Source: Symbiodinium sp. CCMP2592 (taxonomy: Eukaryota; Sar; Dinophyceae; Suessiales; Symbiodiniaceae). From it: a stretch of 64,000 nucleotides of DNA. The notes beneath the pieces were generated by a model. It was given only the letters and a program-made list of their open reading frames with translations, did not search any database and had not been told where the DNA came from. The DNA lies in the NCBI GenBank assembly GCA_905221615.1, contig CAJNDT010000935.1, positions 399,908 to 463,907 of the forward strand. Reading direction: 5' to 3'. The position numbers and the translations under genes were made by a program. Shown piece by piece: positions 20,101 to 29,053 of the stretch (its first letter is position 1; each line of letters begins with the position of its first letter).

Positions 20101-23100
20101 CTTTACGCCCAGGCCCAACTTGGTATAACCAAGGATCTTCGGTTTGGCGAGTGTGGTGTTCGACTTCCTTCTGAGGATAGCATCATTAGGATCAAGCTGT
20201 GTCGGACACATGACTCAGGGCTGTTATGCATAAACATAACAGAAGGTTTGGTTCAGGTGAAGCAACCCCGTCTCATAAGAAGCTTCCAAATTCCCTCACC
20301 GCCAGTTCCTATATTTAGGTCTGCCGCCGCCGCCGCCTTAGCTCACTCAGAGTCTGTGAGCACCCCTCGAGATGCAACAGCGGCAGATGACGCAGTGGCA
20401 ACAAGTCGCAGTCACAGTACTGTAGATGCAGGCCATGGTCATAGCACTTTAGGCGTAGGCCACGGTCACAGCTTCACAACCACAGCTGAGAATCGCAACA
20501 ACACTAAGCGACGTATAAGCGTAGCGTTCCCGAATCATTGTATGGTAGGCACGTCCGTAGGAGACACGGAGCCCGCCGCGATGGCCGCAGAGGAGGGGCA
20601 GCTGCCTAAGAAGGCGCCCCCGACGGCAAAGGCTGCACCGAAGATTTCAGCAGCGCCGGAGCCTGGCCACAGTGCCATGGCGATTTCGCCAGCGGTCGGC
20701 CACAGTGCCGCACCGGCAGGAGGTACCTTTTCTGCGCCTGCACCTAAGGCGCCGCCAGGTAGTGGCTTGCCGAAGAAAGCGCCTCCCACAGAGAAGGCTA
20801 GGCCTGGGGATAGCCCAGGGAACCCGCCGGCAGCTCGTGCCACAGTGCACCCGAAGGAGATCGCGCGAGGGCACCGCGAGCTTGCCGAGTTCGATGCGGT
20901 TGTGAAGAAGGACCCGCACAACAGGCCCCTGGTTATAATGGCAGGTGGTGGACCCCATGGTCCGGAGCTCGACACTCCTCTTCCAGCAACCGTGTATAAT
21001 CCGGATTTGGCATTGCAGCCGTTCTATGCGGGGGACACAGCGAACCCGGACATCATTATTGATGTTTTTACCTGGGGCTATGAGCACCATGCCTGGCTGC
21101 AACGCGTCAGAGGGAAGTGGACGGCGGCCGAGCTCTTCGCACAGCACGAAGAGATGGAAACGCATGCTCTCACGACGTATGCGAGTGCCACTAGCTATAT
21201 GCTAGTGATGTTGGACATGGTGTGGCTCAGGGACGATCGGAAAGACGATCTGACGCCAGCAGAAGCCCAACAGCGCAACGACGAACAGCGCGACCGCACA
21301 AAGCATGTTGGGTCGAATCCCGATATAATTCGGGAGCACGTGGACCACCCTAACCTGATCGCCCACGTCAGGCACATCGTGGCGAACGTCCTTGACGCTA
21401 AGGACGCTGGGATCAGGTCCATAGCCGTGCACGTGGTTTGCAAAGCCAACAGACATAGATCTGTTGCGGCGGGCATCCTTGCCCATGCAGCGCTTTTGGA
21501 GCTCGTGCCAGACTGCTCCGTCAGCCTCACTCACATGAGTGCAGCGAATAGTTGGCCCTTCATGGGCAGCAGAGCGTGCAAAGGACAGTGTCCCAAGTGT
21601 TTGCACCGCGCCCCTGGCATAGCCCAGGAGGTCCAAGACCTCACGAGGAATTTCGTCGATGCTGTCCGCACAGACGGACCAGAGGATAACGAGTGCATCC
21701 TTGTCGTGGAGCCGCAGTGTGCACGCCCCGATGATCAGCCTACATATGCTGAGCGGTTTCATGCGCAGATGCTTGCAGAGGGCCGCATACCGGCACCGGT
21801 GACAGGGGTAGGCCCCCTTGATAGGCCTCCCATGGCAGGCGAGACCGCGTATCAGGCTGCACAACGCATGGGGCTGGTCGGCAAGACACATACATCGTAT
21901 GTGGCAAAGTACGACCCGAACTCGCTCACTGCGGCGATGAACCGCGCACAGGGCACAGCCCCTGGAGGACGCCTACCTTCGGTTACTTTTAGCTCGGGTT
22001 CTAACCCTGCTAACCCTGCTAGTTCTAGTGTAGGTGCGTCAGCCAAGGGCGGAGCGGCCCCCATAGAGAGGCCGAAGGCTACGCCAGCACCGCCGCCGGC
22101 AAAGTCCGGTGGGGCACAGGACCGCGCAGCGACGCCGACAGGGTCGTCGGCTCGGATTCGCAAGCTCGAGGCTGAGGTCCACGACCTCACTGATGCGAAT
22201 CGCTGCCAGGAAAGCACTATAAGTGACTTGAGAGAAGCCCTCAGCAACGTGAAGCGGCAGCGCGATAATGCGTATGATCGGCTGCAGGACATGCGTGAGA
22301 GGGCAGAAGACGCGGAGACTCGAGCCGATAGGGCCGAGGCGGAGCTCAAGAGGCTTACTCGCCGCTCCCGATCGCGTCGCAGGCGGAGGGATAGTTCCTC
22401 CTCGAGCAGGGGTCATCGCCGAGACCGTACCCGTGAGAGACGGCGGATGGACTCCAGACCTCGGGATAGGTCCGAGGCTCCGACGCGCCAGCGCACCTCC
22501 CGTTGGGGTCGCGTCCGCGACCCAGGTGATCGTGCGGATCGGGACACAGTTCCCGAGCCAGAACGCACTCGTGCCGCAGGCCGGGACACAGCTCCCGAGC
22601 GTGACCGCACGAATCCTCGCCCCACTGCACGGCCGGAGGTGGTTGTCGAGCCCGACAAAGGCAAGGGCAAAGGCAAGGTGGCACCGCACAGCGTGTATGA
22701 TGAGGTCGAGTACGACGACGGCACAGGTGCGGGAGACTGGGATCCACCGGGACCCAGGACCAACCTCGGCAGCAGGCGCCCGCCTGAGCCGCCGGAGCCA
22801 CCGCGCTTCCGAGGCAGTGCTGGTTACAATAGGTTTCCAGAGCGTGAGAATCCTCACCGCCCCATGACGGCCAGAGAGTCATGGTGGTATTTCCACGGCG
22901 ATAGGCCGTCGGACGAGTGGAACGACGCGGAATGGGCAGAATTCCGTCGTCAGTTTCCGAAGCCCCCAGGGCAAGGCAAGCTCGTCGAAATCGACGAGAA
23001 GATCCTGGCCATCGACGTTGGTGCCATCGCACTCAGCCCCGACATAGGTTTCGGGTGGAACAGGCGCATCGTGTTTCAGGACTTTCCTGATGGTGTGCTG

Positions 23101-24798
23101 ACTGACCTATATGAGGTCATGCGCGAGAAGCAGGCGCCAGCGTGCTGGATCGGTCCATATGCACCGAGACGTTTCTGGGCTGGTGATAAAAATCACCACG
23201 AACTCAGCGAGCGGCACAACATAAAGTGCACAGTGGTCACCCGCCACACAGGCCGTTCGTATAAGCCGACGGGCAAGCTACGGGACATAGATCCCATAGG
23301 ATATTTGTTTTCCCACCTGGATCCCGCCGACGGCTCCAGCTGGACGTATGAAGGCGCATGCTTTCCGCCGGGGTCAGACTCCGAGAAGCTGCCCACCGAA
23401 ACCGGTGGAGCCGAGCAAGCATGCCCGACGCAAGAACCGTCGGAGGATGGGGCGTACGTCGCGCTTTGGGTGTTTCCCTTGGCGTTTGACGCGGCCACAG
23501 TGCCCCACCAGATCGAGGACACAGATGCCTTGAGTGCAGTGTACATCCCGGGCACAGACCCGCGGGCTTCGCGCATCGCCTCCTCTGCCGGCCCGGGCAC
23601 AGCCCCGGAGGGTGAAGTTTCACCCATGGATGAGGACGGAGCAGAGCGCGAAGCATACATGGCCGTCTGCAGTGGGGAGTGGGTAGGACAAGCCAGCCAG
23701 ATTTCTTTTCCAAGCCCTGATCCTCCCGAAGACCTGCCCCACAGTAGCAGCGCAGCCTATGGGCCCTCAGCCGCTAGCTTAAAGAAGCTTAGCAAGGCCC
23801 AGTCCAAGTACCTCACCTCAAGCCTTACCGAAATGGTAGCGGGAGACAAAGTCTTAAAGGCAATCGTGTACAACGCTGCCATGCGAGAAGCTGATCACCT
23901 GATTAGATTGCATGAACCCTCGGCACAGGTCCTCGCGAGCGTGATCAACGAGAGGCAGAACGGGCCACCGGGCCTCGTGGTTGCCAGGTTTGAGACTTCC
24001 ACAGAGGAGTTGTGTTTGGAGCTTGAGTGTGTAGCTGACACCCTCAACATTCCAGTTATATTGGTTACCCCGAACGGCTACCCAATGCTTGAGGACACTG
24101 TTACCTTGAGAGGAGACATGCATATCTCAGGCATAGGCCCAGAGATCGGAAAGGCTTTGGACTCCTTCCAAGCATGGTCAGAGTCTTACGGATATATACC
24201 CCGTAGTTATGTTGATACGGATAGTACTGACTTTTGGAACCTTTGTCGTACCATTTCTGAGGAGTACTATATCAACGCGTTTAGCCGAACTTGCTTTGTC
24301 GGCGACGCCCAGGACACAGATCCTGAGGACATCAGCGAAGCAGAGCTGGTGCCCGATGCTGAGATGCCTCAGCGAGGTGCCCCTGATGGGGTGGATGATG
24401 CCGGTGGCGCACTGACGCCCGAGGAAAGAGAACGCCTCATTTTGGAACAATTCCCGTTCCCCGGAACGCCGAATACAGAGGCAGAGCGCCGAGCGGCGTG
24501 GAGATCGTTACCGCAACGAGTCCGGGTAGCTATAAGGCGCCTGCACCGATCGTTTGGCCATCTGCCAAATGCAGTCCTGGTTCAGGTCCTGAAGCAGGCC
24601 CGGGCGAGCAAGGATTTCATCGCCGCTGCCGGACTTTACAAGTGTAAGGTCTGCCTGGACACAGCTCCAGTGCCCAGGCATCACCCTGTCGCAGGCGATA
24701 GTGTATTCCCCAAGGAGTTCAACCATACGATAGGTATGGATGCGCTAGAGGTCAAAGACTTCTATGGGAAATCGCTATACTGCTGTCAATATAGTTGA
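17173..24798 (+). CDS. Retrotransposon ORF1: Gag, protease, accessory domains, integrase N-part
   Basis: 2541 codons from the first ATG, 118 bp after the LTR; the frame is open further up to 17107 without an ATG. Regions by residue: Gag-like helix-rich 1-440; KGKGKNKGK linker; zinc knuckle C466-x2-C469-x4-H474-x6-C481; ExoX-C-like VFSFGQHKGLTYERVLYTFP near 590-620; paired Cys motifs C682/C686, C703/C706 and C743/C746; aspartic-protease-like LDEGCNSTVHG with D893; Pro/Ala/His-rich linker; RapZ-C-like about 1250-1460 with CKANRHRSV at 1423-1431; coiled coil about 1660-1730 then an Arg/Ser-rich stretch; two unassigned blocks near 1940-2050 and 2210-2370; pre-integrase zinc H2458, H2463, C2491, C2494; first integrase Asp D2523. 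It ends in CCQYS after the frame slips near 24769-24775. Confidence 0.9.
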   Translation: MSVAGLRYQPNLWSQNLSPAETKSGSYIYDGTAAGFHDWCFRTQIRVLQHKEKQRREALKDLRFAESARAKSESPRKWRGRASQGTSASPTDGDGSSGIPASPSSAKRTKPASEAEDEDAESLPSHPSQVAGDDEQEPDTDPAVYTLQDIKDESLDMSECVSKILEGLRGDAFCIARDVGLERLLRHDGVDYLIEEIRRQAFPLQSEEASELFRQGQLLTGPLAKQPGEPMLSYIARRKRWWSTLRELDPDIRLSEAMRANLLVELSGLERNEQLMVKTAARVHTVDEYARVLVQHHSVVHMKERLLTQKDPSGPGKTWRRFDAKPQYPKFGYMGYDGSAAEYGHQEQQESAEGYGDGYGEEAYQATASGGDDADEWIDDEDLALQLNAYTAVAYEAEIDDLDDSYAESVQLAYAAQTAFAQAKGKGKGKNKGKSSGKSGGKVVRSNLTIADRKAKLAELKAKSRCLKCGVIGHWAGDAACKFSGKGNGPKGTTTPAQSGGTANAAAKPAAPKPQAYFAAVEEDDDTECVHLSNASAGRLEGYPANLELTPSRTNTGKGRGNEPLFSPQLRRTAAARIMRDSPPEGSDRVFSFGQHKGLTYERVLYTFPGYVLWGRTQKCPSINLADFLDWVTEYFDVRDDNPISITRRDVPLSQEPPPEPFQPEVRLAASAASSSEGPRKCRGGCKEFNKSGSNAYIDMRTCKKCGTVTKTKKEKPVIDQATCPHTSTERSGSSRKTSRIKCKLCGMLLDEQPQTERKARDDAATVLRESNTLDFDLLRSIVGSTGDSLPVEVVVPAIAQFQETIEGHFVTEPVISRGDLLAYLQEALDDHSASSTNNSWEVASARSRSSRASATRHAFVAFTEGVTDIHPALVDLPVVNIYEDKHVYAVLDEGCNSTVHGSDWIANAAGKLANFGYSTRFKPEGNRTFKGLSGATETLGSRTIPFSIMGLEQDLRVPGVLDSHEIKGTAPLLLSLYAQAQLGITKDLRFGECGVRLPSEDSIIRIKLCRTHDSGLLCINITEGLVQVKQPRLIRSFQIPSPPVPIFRSAAAAALAHSESVSTPRDATAADDAVATSRSHSTVDAGHGHSTLGVGHGHSFTTTAENRNNTKRRISVAFPNHCMVGTSVGDTEPAAMAAEEGQLPKKAPPTAKAAPKISAAPEPGHSAMAISPAVGHSAAPAGGTFSAPAPKAPPGSGLPKKAPPTEKARPGDSPGNPPAARATVHPKEIARGHRELAEFDAVVKKDPHNRPLVIMAGGGPHGPELDTPLPATVYNPDLALQPFYAGDTANPDIIIDVFTWGYEHHAWLQRVRGKWTAAELFAQHEEMETHALTTYASATSYMLVMLDMVWLRDDRKDDLTPAEAQQRNDEQRDRTKHVGSNPDIIREHVDHPNLIAHVRHIVANVLDAKDAGIRSIAVHVVCKANRHRSVAAGILAHAALLELVPDCSVSLTHMSAANSWPFMGSRACKGQCPKCLHRAPGIAQEVQDLTRNFVDAVRTDGPEDNECILVVEPQCARPDDQPTYAERFHAQMLAEGRIPAPVTGVGPLDRPPMAGETAYQAAQRMGLVGKTHTSYVAKYDPNSLTAAMNRAQGTAPGGRLPSVTFSSGSNPANPASSSVGASAKGGAAPIERPKATPAPPPAKSGGAQDRAATPTGSSARIRKLEAEVHDLTDANRCQESTISDLREALSNVKRQRDNAYDRLQDMRERAEDAETRADRAEAELKRLTRRSRSRRRRRDSSSSSRGHRRDRTRERRRMDSRPRDRSEAPTRQRTSRWGRVRDPGDRADRDTVPEPERTRAAGRDTAPERDRTNPRPTARPEVVVEPDKGKGKGKVAPHSVYDEVEYDDGTGAGDWDPPGPRTNLGSRRPPEPPEPPRFRGSAGYNRFPERENPHRPMTARESWWYFHGDRPSDEWNDAEWAEFRRQFPKPPGQGKLVEIDEKILAIDVGAIALSPDIGFGWNRRIVFQDFPDGVLTDLYEVMREKQAPACWIGPYAPRRFWAGDKNHHELSERHNIKCTVVTRHTGRSYKPTGKLRDIDPIGYLFSHLDPADGSSWTYEGACFPPGSDSEKLPTETGGAEQACPTQEPSEDGAYVALWVFPLAFDAATVPHQIEDTDALSAVYIPGTDPRASRIASSAGPGTAPEGEVSPMDEDGAEREAYMAVCSGEWVGQASQISFPSPDPPEDLPHSSSAAYGPSAASLKKLSKAQSKYLTSSLTEMVAGDKVLKAIVYNAAMREADHLIRLHEPSAQVLASVINERQNGPPGLVVARFETSTEELCLELECVADTLNIPVILVTPNGYPMLEDTVTLRGDMHISGIGPEIGKALDSFQAWSESYGYIPRSYVDTDSTDFWNLCRTISEEYYINAFSRTCFVGDAQDTDPEDISEAELVPDAEMPQRGAPDGVDDAGGALTPEERERLILEQFPFPGTPNTEAERRAAWRSLPQRVRVAIRRLHRSFGHLPNAVLVQVLKQARASKDFIAAAGLYKCKVCLDTAPVPRHHPVAGDSVFPKEFNHTIGMDALEVKDFYGKSLYCCQYS

Positions 24799-27700
24799 CA
24801 TGGGGACAAGCTTCCAGCAAGTTGTGCTCGTGAAATCTGGGGGTGGTAACCCAAGTGCCCGCCAGTGTGTGAAATGCCTGATCGACAGGTGGATCAGCTG
24901 GGCTGGACATCCCAAAGTCATAACCACTGACAGAGGGACGCACTTCAGGGGAGAATTTTCAGAGTATTTGGCACAGCATGGTATAATCCATAAAAACGCC
25001 CCCCTTGAGAGCCCGCAGACTATTGGAAAGGTTGAACGTCATGGTGGACTTGCTAAGGCCATCATCAGGAAAGTCGCGCAGGAGGCTCAACCCTCGAATA
25101 TCGAGGAGATGGAGGCGGTCGTTACCGAAAGTGTTACTACTAAGAACGAGCTTAGTAGGCACCAAGGGTTTAGCCCGGCACAACACGTGTTGGGAAAGCA
25201 GCCTCGAACGCCGGGTTCAGTGCTAGATGAATCCGAAAGCCTTGGTACATTGTTCACCAAGTATGATGAGACGAGTGTATACTACATTCGGCACAGAGCA
25301 CGGCAGGAAGCCAAAAAGGCCTTTGTGCACTTAGAGACTTCCCGCAAAGTGGCCAAAGCGTTACAGCGTAATGCAGCCCCTCTAGACACTGACTATAAGG
25401 TTGGTGATTTAGTTATTTACCGTCGGGATAACGTCCCTGGCAGCCCAGGTGTCGTGTGGTCCACGGTTAGCCGCGTCATAGGACGTGAGGCAGAGAATGC
25501 GTACTGGGTATTACACGAGAATATCCCTGTACTTGTGAACGCTAGGAAGATGCGTCCGGCTGATGAAATTGAAGTTGCAGCGCATCGCGTTTTGGCAGGA
25601 GAACCAGTGCTTCCGGAAGCCATTGTTCATGGACCGGAACAAAGGTTCCAGGATGAGCGCGTAGCAGATCCGGTCACAGCACCAGCGACGCCACGTCCAG
25701 TGGCTGCAGCTGCCCCGCTTACACCGGCAGTCGCGCACGATGTGTCTATGCCAGCACCATCGACGCCAGCGATGATGCCCGGCACACCGATGCCAGTGCC
25801 ATCCACGCCTGCAAGGTTTCGCGCCAAAGATAAGACGGGCGAAACCGCCCGGTCGCGATCACCAGTAGGAGGCCGTGATGATGCACTAGTTGCGGAAGAG
25901 ATTGATCAAGTAGAGATCATGGCAAAAGGCCTGATAGATACTCAGGGTTTTTCCCCGGATGAGTGTCTGGCCCTCCTTCGTGCTTATGACCGCGACCGAC
26001 GCGAGGCTTACACGCGTCCGCTCCTAGATGATGGAGATCCCGGATGCATAGCCCTCGCGGTGGGAGTATATCGGCACGGTGGTCTTGTTGGAGTTTCTGG
26101 ACCAACGCGCGAGAGACCGTCGTTTGCCATGTACCTCAACCACTATATCTTGCATCACAGTATGCAAGCCGGTCATCACCTCCCACAGTGGAGTAGCGTT
26201 CAGCTTACCAACAGAGGCGCAGAGGCCCATAGAGACCTAGCGAACACTCCTGGCTCGCATAACTACACTATAGGTGTGGGCGAGTATCGTGGAGGCGGTC
26301 TATGGGTGGAAGAAGCCACGGGTACAACCCCCGTGCGTGTTCAAAACACGACAATGTATGGCACCGTCCACGATACTAAGAACAAGGTTCTTAAGTTTCG
26401 CCCGAAGGACGTGCACATGGTCGCACCGTATGTAGGAGAACGATACAGTCTCTCCGCATACACGGTGAGTGATCTCGGCAAGTTGTCTAAAGATGACATA
26501 CAGCTTTTGTCGGACTTAGGCTACCCCATATATAGGGATGCGCCCAATGCCTTTGGCAGGAAAGGTGATGGGATATACACCATGGGTCACTCTGATCTTC
26601 CCATCGAGACGTTTCTAGAACGCATCCACGAGTACGGGATTAAGGAAATCATAGATTGCAGAAGCCATCCGTACAGCGTTCGGCATCCACAATACAATTG
26701 CGATGAGCTTTCCGCCACGTGCTTTGCAAAAGGAGTTGTGTACAGTCACGCCCCCGAGTTAGGCAATAGGAATCGGGGCGGGATTGAGGCCAACCTGCAA
26801 ACAGACCAAGGGCTCTGTACGATCGCTAGAATAATTAGCGAGGCCCACGATGACTTCCACCGAATACTTCTGTTGTGTTCGGAGGCCAGTTGGCGGCGAT
26901 GCCATAGGCGAAATATCGCCCAGCACATATGGCTCGAGCATTCGAAACTTGCCGAGCACATACGTGCCAATGGACTGCCAGAAGCCCATCCGTGTCACTA
27001 TCTCCCTGAGGAAGACGACGGACTGGCAGCAGCATCGCACACAGCTGCGATTGGCACGACTGTGCCAGCAGCTGAGCCCTCGGATAGTCGAGTGGCGGAA
27101 TCCAAGGCCTTTGCTCTCACCCCAGATGGGGAAGACGCCATCGGCTCTAATGTCGACGCTGGCTACATGGCCTCGCTCCTGGATTACCACAAAGCCCCTG
27201 TCGAAGTTCAGCTAGGGTTGGATGCTGCCATGAAAACTGAATGGCAGAAGTACACTGAATTCAACGCAGTGGTTCCTTGCACAGACAAGGAGTTCAAGGA
27301 GCTCACAAAGGCTGGCCACGTGTGTATTCCCACCAAATGGGTCCTCACCGATAAGAATGAACACCTAAAGGGGACGCCGGCATACACTCCCAAGTGGAAA
27401 GCACGCTTGGTCGCATGTGGAAACTTCGAGCATATCTCGAATGAGGAGGATATCAGGGCAGACAGCCCCACGGCTGAGCCGGAAGGCATAGCCCTTCTGT
27501 GTTCATGGGCGGTTTCATTGGCCCTGCGGCTCAAAGCAGCCGATATAACGAACGCATACTTCCAAGGGAAACCCCTTGAGCGCCTTCTCATTCTTCGGGT
27601 TCCTAAACACCCTAAGGGTGTACCCGATGCAGAGATTCAGCGAGCCGGGCATATGATTGCCCGAGTACCCGTATATGGTACGACCGACGCGGGTCGGAAC

Positions 27701-28891
27701 CTTTATCTCCGCATAAAGGAGAGTGCCCGCGAATTTGGCTTAAATGCCTCGCAAATTCTGTCAGCCCTGTACTATATTACAGGAGAAGGTGGTCGTTTGT
27801 GTGCTTGCTTGTGCACCCACGTGGATGATTTCCTGTGGGCTGCTACCGCCGAAGGCGAGCCGGCTATCCAGAATCTGCTGGATAAGTTTAAGATCGGTCG
27901 CATAGAGACTGAGAAGTTCCGTTTCTGCGGACGCGAGTATGTGCAAAGCGCCGATGGGACCATCAGTATAAACTGTAGGGACAACACGCGTGCAATTCGC
28001 CCGATCGATATACATAAGTCTGAAAAGGGCACGACTCCAGTCTCGAATGGCCAGCGCACAGCGCTGAGATCCGTCATAGGATCGCTGGCTTGGGTGGCTC
28101 GCGCCACGAGACCTGATCTTGCCTATAGGGTGAATGCCCTGCAGCAGCGTGTTACGACAGCCACGGTGGATACACTCCGTGAAGCAAACCGCGTAGTAGC
28201 ACTGGCGTTAGGAGATGCGGATAGGCCGATCACGTACAGCGCTAAGTTACCCTGGAATACAGGAGAGCTGGCGATTGTCACGTTTTGCGACGCCTCCTTT
28301 GCAGGAGAGGCAAACCATAAGTCGCAGAGAGGTCGTTTCCACTACCTCACTTCCGCACAGTCGGCGGTGGACAAGAACGCGTCAACGCATGAGATGCACC
28401 TCATTTCGTTTTCCTCGTCCACCATGAAGCGGGTTTGTCGCGCCACACTCCAGTGTGAGGCTTACTCGTTGCAACATGCGATAGAGCATGGAGACCGCAT
28501 TCGAGCAGCAGTGCTCGAACTGCTCGGCAAACTGCCCCGGTCACAGAACTGGGAAGAAGTCGCCAAGAGATCGATGTTCCACCTGCAGTATACGGACTGC
28601 AGGTCCCTTTCGGATCACTTGACTGCGTCGATTCCAAAATCATGCGAGGATAAACGCCTTGCCATAGAGATGTCTGGACTCCGCCAAGGACTTTGGGAAG
28701 AGGACGAGCTAACGCACGCCTTGTACCATCCTTACGGCGACGAGTTGAGATGGATACCGACGCATTTACAACTTGCGGATTGTTTGACCAAGAGTATGAA
28801 ACCGCTTTTGATCAATCACAGCATTGACCGCAATCTCGTTCAGGTGCTCGATGTGCCCGCGCAAGCCGCACAGAATGTCGAGAGTACCTAA
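24764..28891 (+). CDS. Retrotransposon ORF2: integrase C-part, 2OG dioxygenase-like, DUF488, RT, RNase H
   Basis: 1375 codons, in the +1 frame relative to ORF1 and overlapping it by 35 bp. The ATG at 24764 is probably not a true start, because the integrase fold continues across the junction. Integrase: D56 (TTDRGTHF) and E91 (GKVERHG), 34 residues apart. Pro/Ala-rich linker about 290-385. 2OG-Fe(II) dioxygenase-like region about 420-585 with H489-R-D491, distal H551 and R560 (GERYSL). DUF488-like region about 604-735 with MGHSDLPIETF, IIDCRSHPYS (D631-R633), LLLCSEASWRRCHR (C705, C713-H714-R715). Reverse transcriptase about 800-1130 with catalytic D927 (DITNAYFQG) and HVDD (D1021, D1022). 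RNase H D1176, E1232, D1278, D1339. All catalytic residues I can locate are intact. Confidence 0.92.
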   Translation: MGNRYTAVNIVDMGTSFQQVVLVKSGGGNPSARQCVKCLIDRWISWAGHPKVITTDRGTHFRGEFSEYLAQHGIIHKNAPLESPQTIGKVERHGGLAKAIIRKVAQEAQPSNIEEMEAVVTESVTTKNELSRHQGFSPAQHVLGKQPRTPGSVLDESESLGTLFTKYDETSVYYIRHRARQEAKKAFVHLETSRKVAKALQRNAAPLDTDYKVGDLVIYRRDNVPGSPGVVWSTVSRVIGREAENAYWVLHENIPVLVNARKMRPADEIEVAAHRVLAGEPVLPEAIVHGPEQRFQDERVADPVTAPATPRPVAAAAPLTPAVAHDVSMPAPSTPAMMPGTPMPVPSTPARFRAKDKTGETARSRSPVGGRDDALVAEEIDQVEIMAKGLIDTQGFSPDECLALLRAYDRDRREAYTRPLLDDGDPGCIALAVGVYRHGGLVGVSGPTRERPSFAMYLNHYILHHSMQAGHHLPQWSSVQLTNRGAEAHRDLANTPGSHNYTIGVGEYRGGGLWVEEATGTTPVRVQNTTMYGTVHDTKNKVLKFRPKDVHMVAPYVGERYSLSAYTVSDLGKLSKDDIQLLSDLGYPIYRDAPNAFGRKGDGIYTMGHSDLPIETFLERIHEYGIKEIIDCRSHPYSVRHPQYNCDELSATCFAKGVVYSHAPELGNRNRGGIEANLQTDQGLCTIARIISEAHDDFHRILLLCSEASWRRCHRRNIAQHIWLEHSKLAEHIRANGLPEAHPCHYLPEEDDGLAAASHTAAIGTTVPAAEPSDSRVAESKAFALTPDGEDAIGSNVDAGYMASLLDYHKAPVEVQLGLDAAMKTEWQKYTEFNAVVPCTDKEFKELTKAGHVCIPTKWVLTDKNEHLKGTPAYTPKWKARLVACGNFEHISNEEDIRADSPTAEPEGIALLCSWAVSLALRLKAADITNAYFQGKPLERLLILRVPKHPKGVPDAEIQRAGHMIARVPVYGTTDAGRNLYLRIKESAREFGLNASQILSALYYITGEGGRLCACLCTHVDDFLWAATAEGEPAIQNLLDKFKIGRIETEKFRFCGREYVQSADGTISINCRDNTRAIRPIDIHKSEKGTTPVSNGQRTALRSVIGSLAWVARATRPDLAYRVNALQQRVTTATVDTLREANRVVALALGDADRPITYSAKLPWNTGELAIVTFCDASFAGEANHKSQRGRFHYLTSAQSAVDKNASTHEMHLISFSSSTMKRVCRATLQCEAYSLQHAIEHGDRIRAAVLELLGKLPRSQNWEEVAKRSMFHLQYTDCRSLSDHLTASIPKSCEDKRLAIEMSGLRQGLWEEDELTHALYHPYGDELRWIPTHLQLADCLTKSMKPLLINHSIDRNLVQVLDVPAQAAQNVEST

Positions 28892-29053
28892 AGCACTCCG
28901 CTTTATGATCGAAGAACTCAGCCTGGAGCCTTGAGTCGCCGCACTCGGCTCGGTTGACTGCGCAAGCTCCCGGTATAATCCGGTGGAGTAGGCTTGGCCC
29001 AAAGTGGTCATAATTAGAGCATGATTCGGACGTCACACTACAGATAAGACGGG

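Noticed and set aside
24764-24766. ATG of ORF2 as an independent translation start
   Set aside because: The codons before it in the other frame continue the same integrase fold, so a frameshift explains the layout better than a separate protein starting inside the domain.
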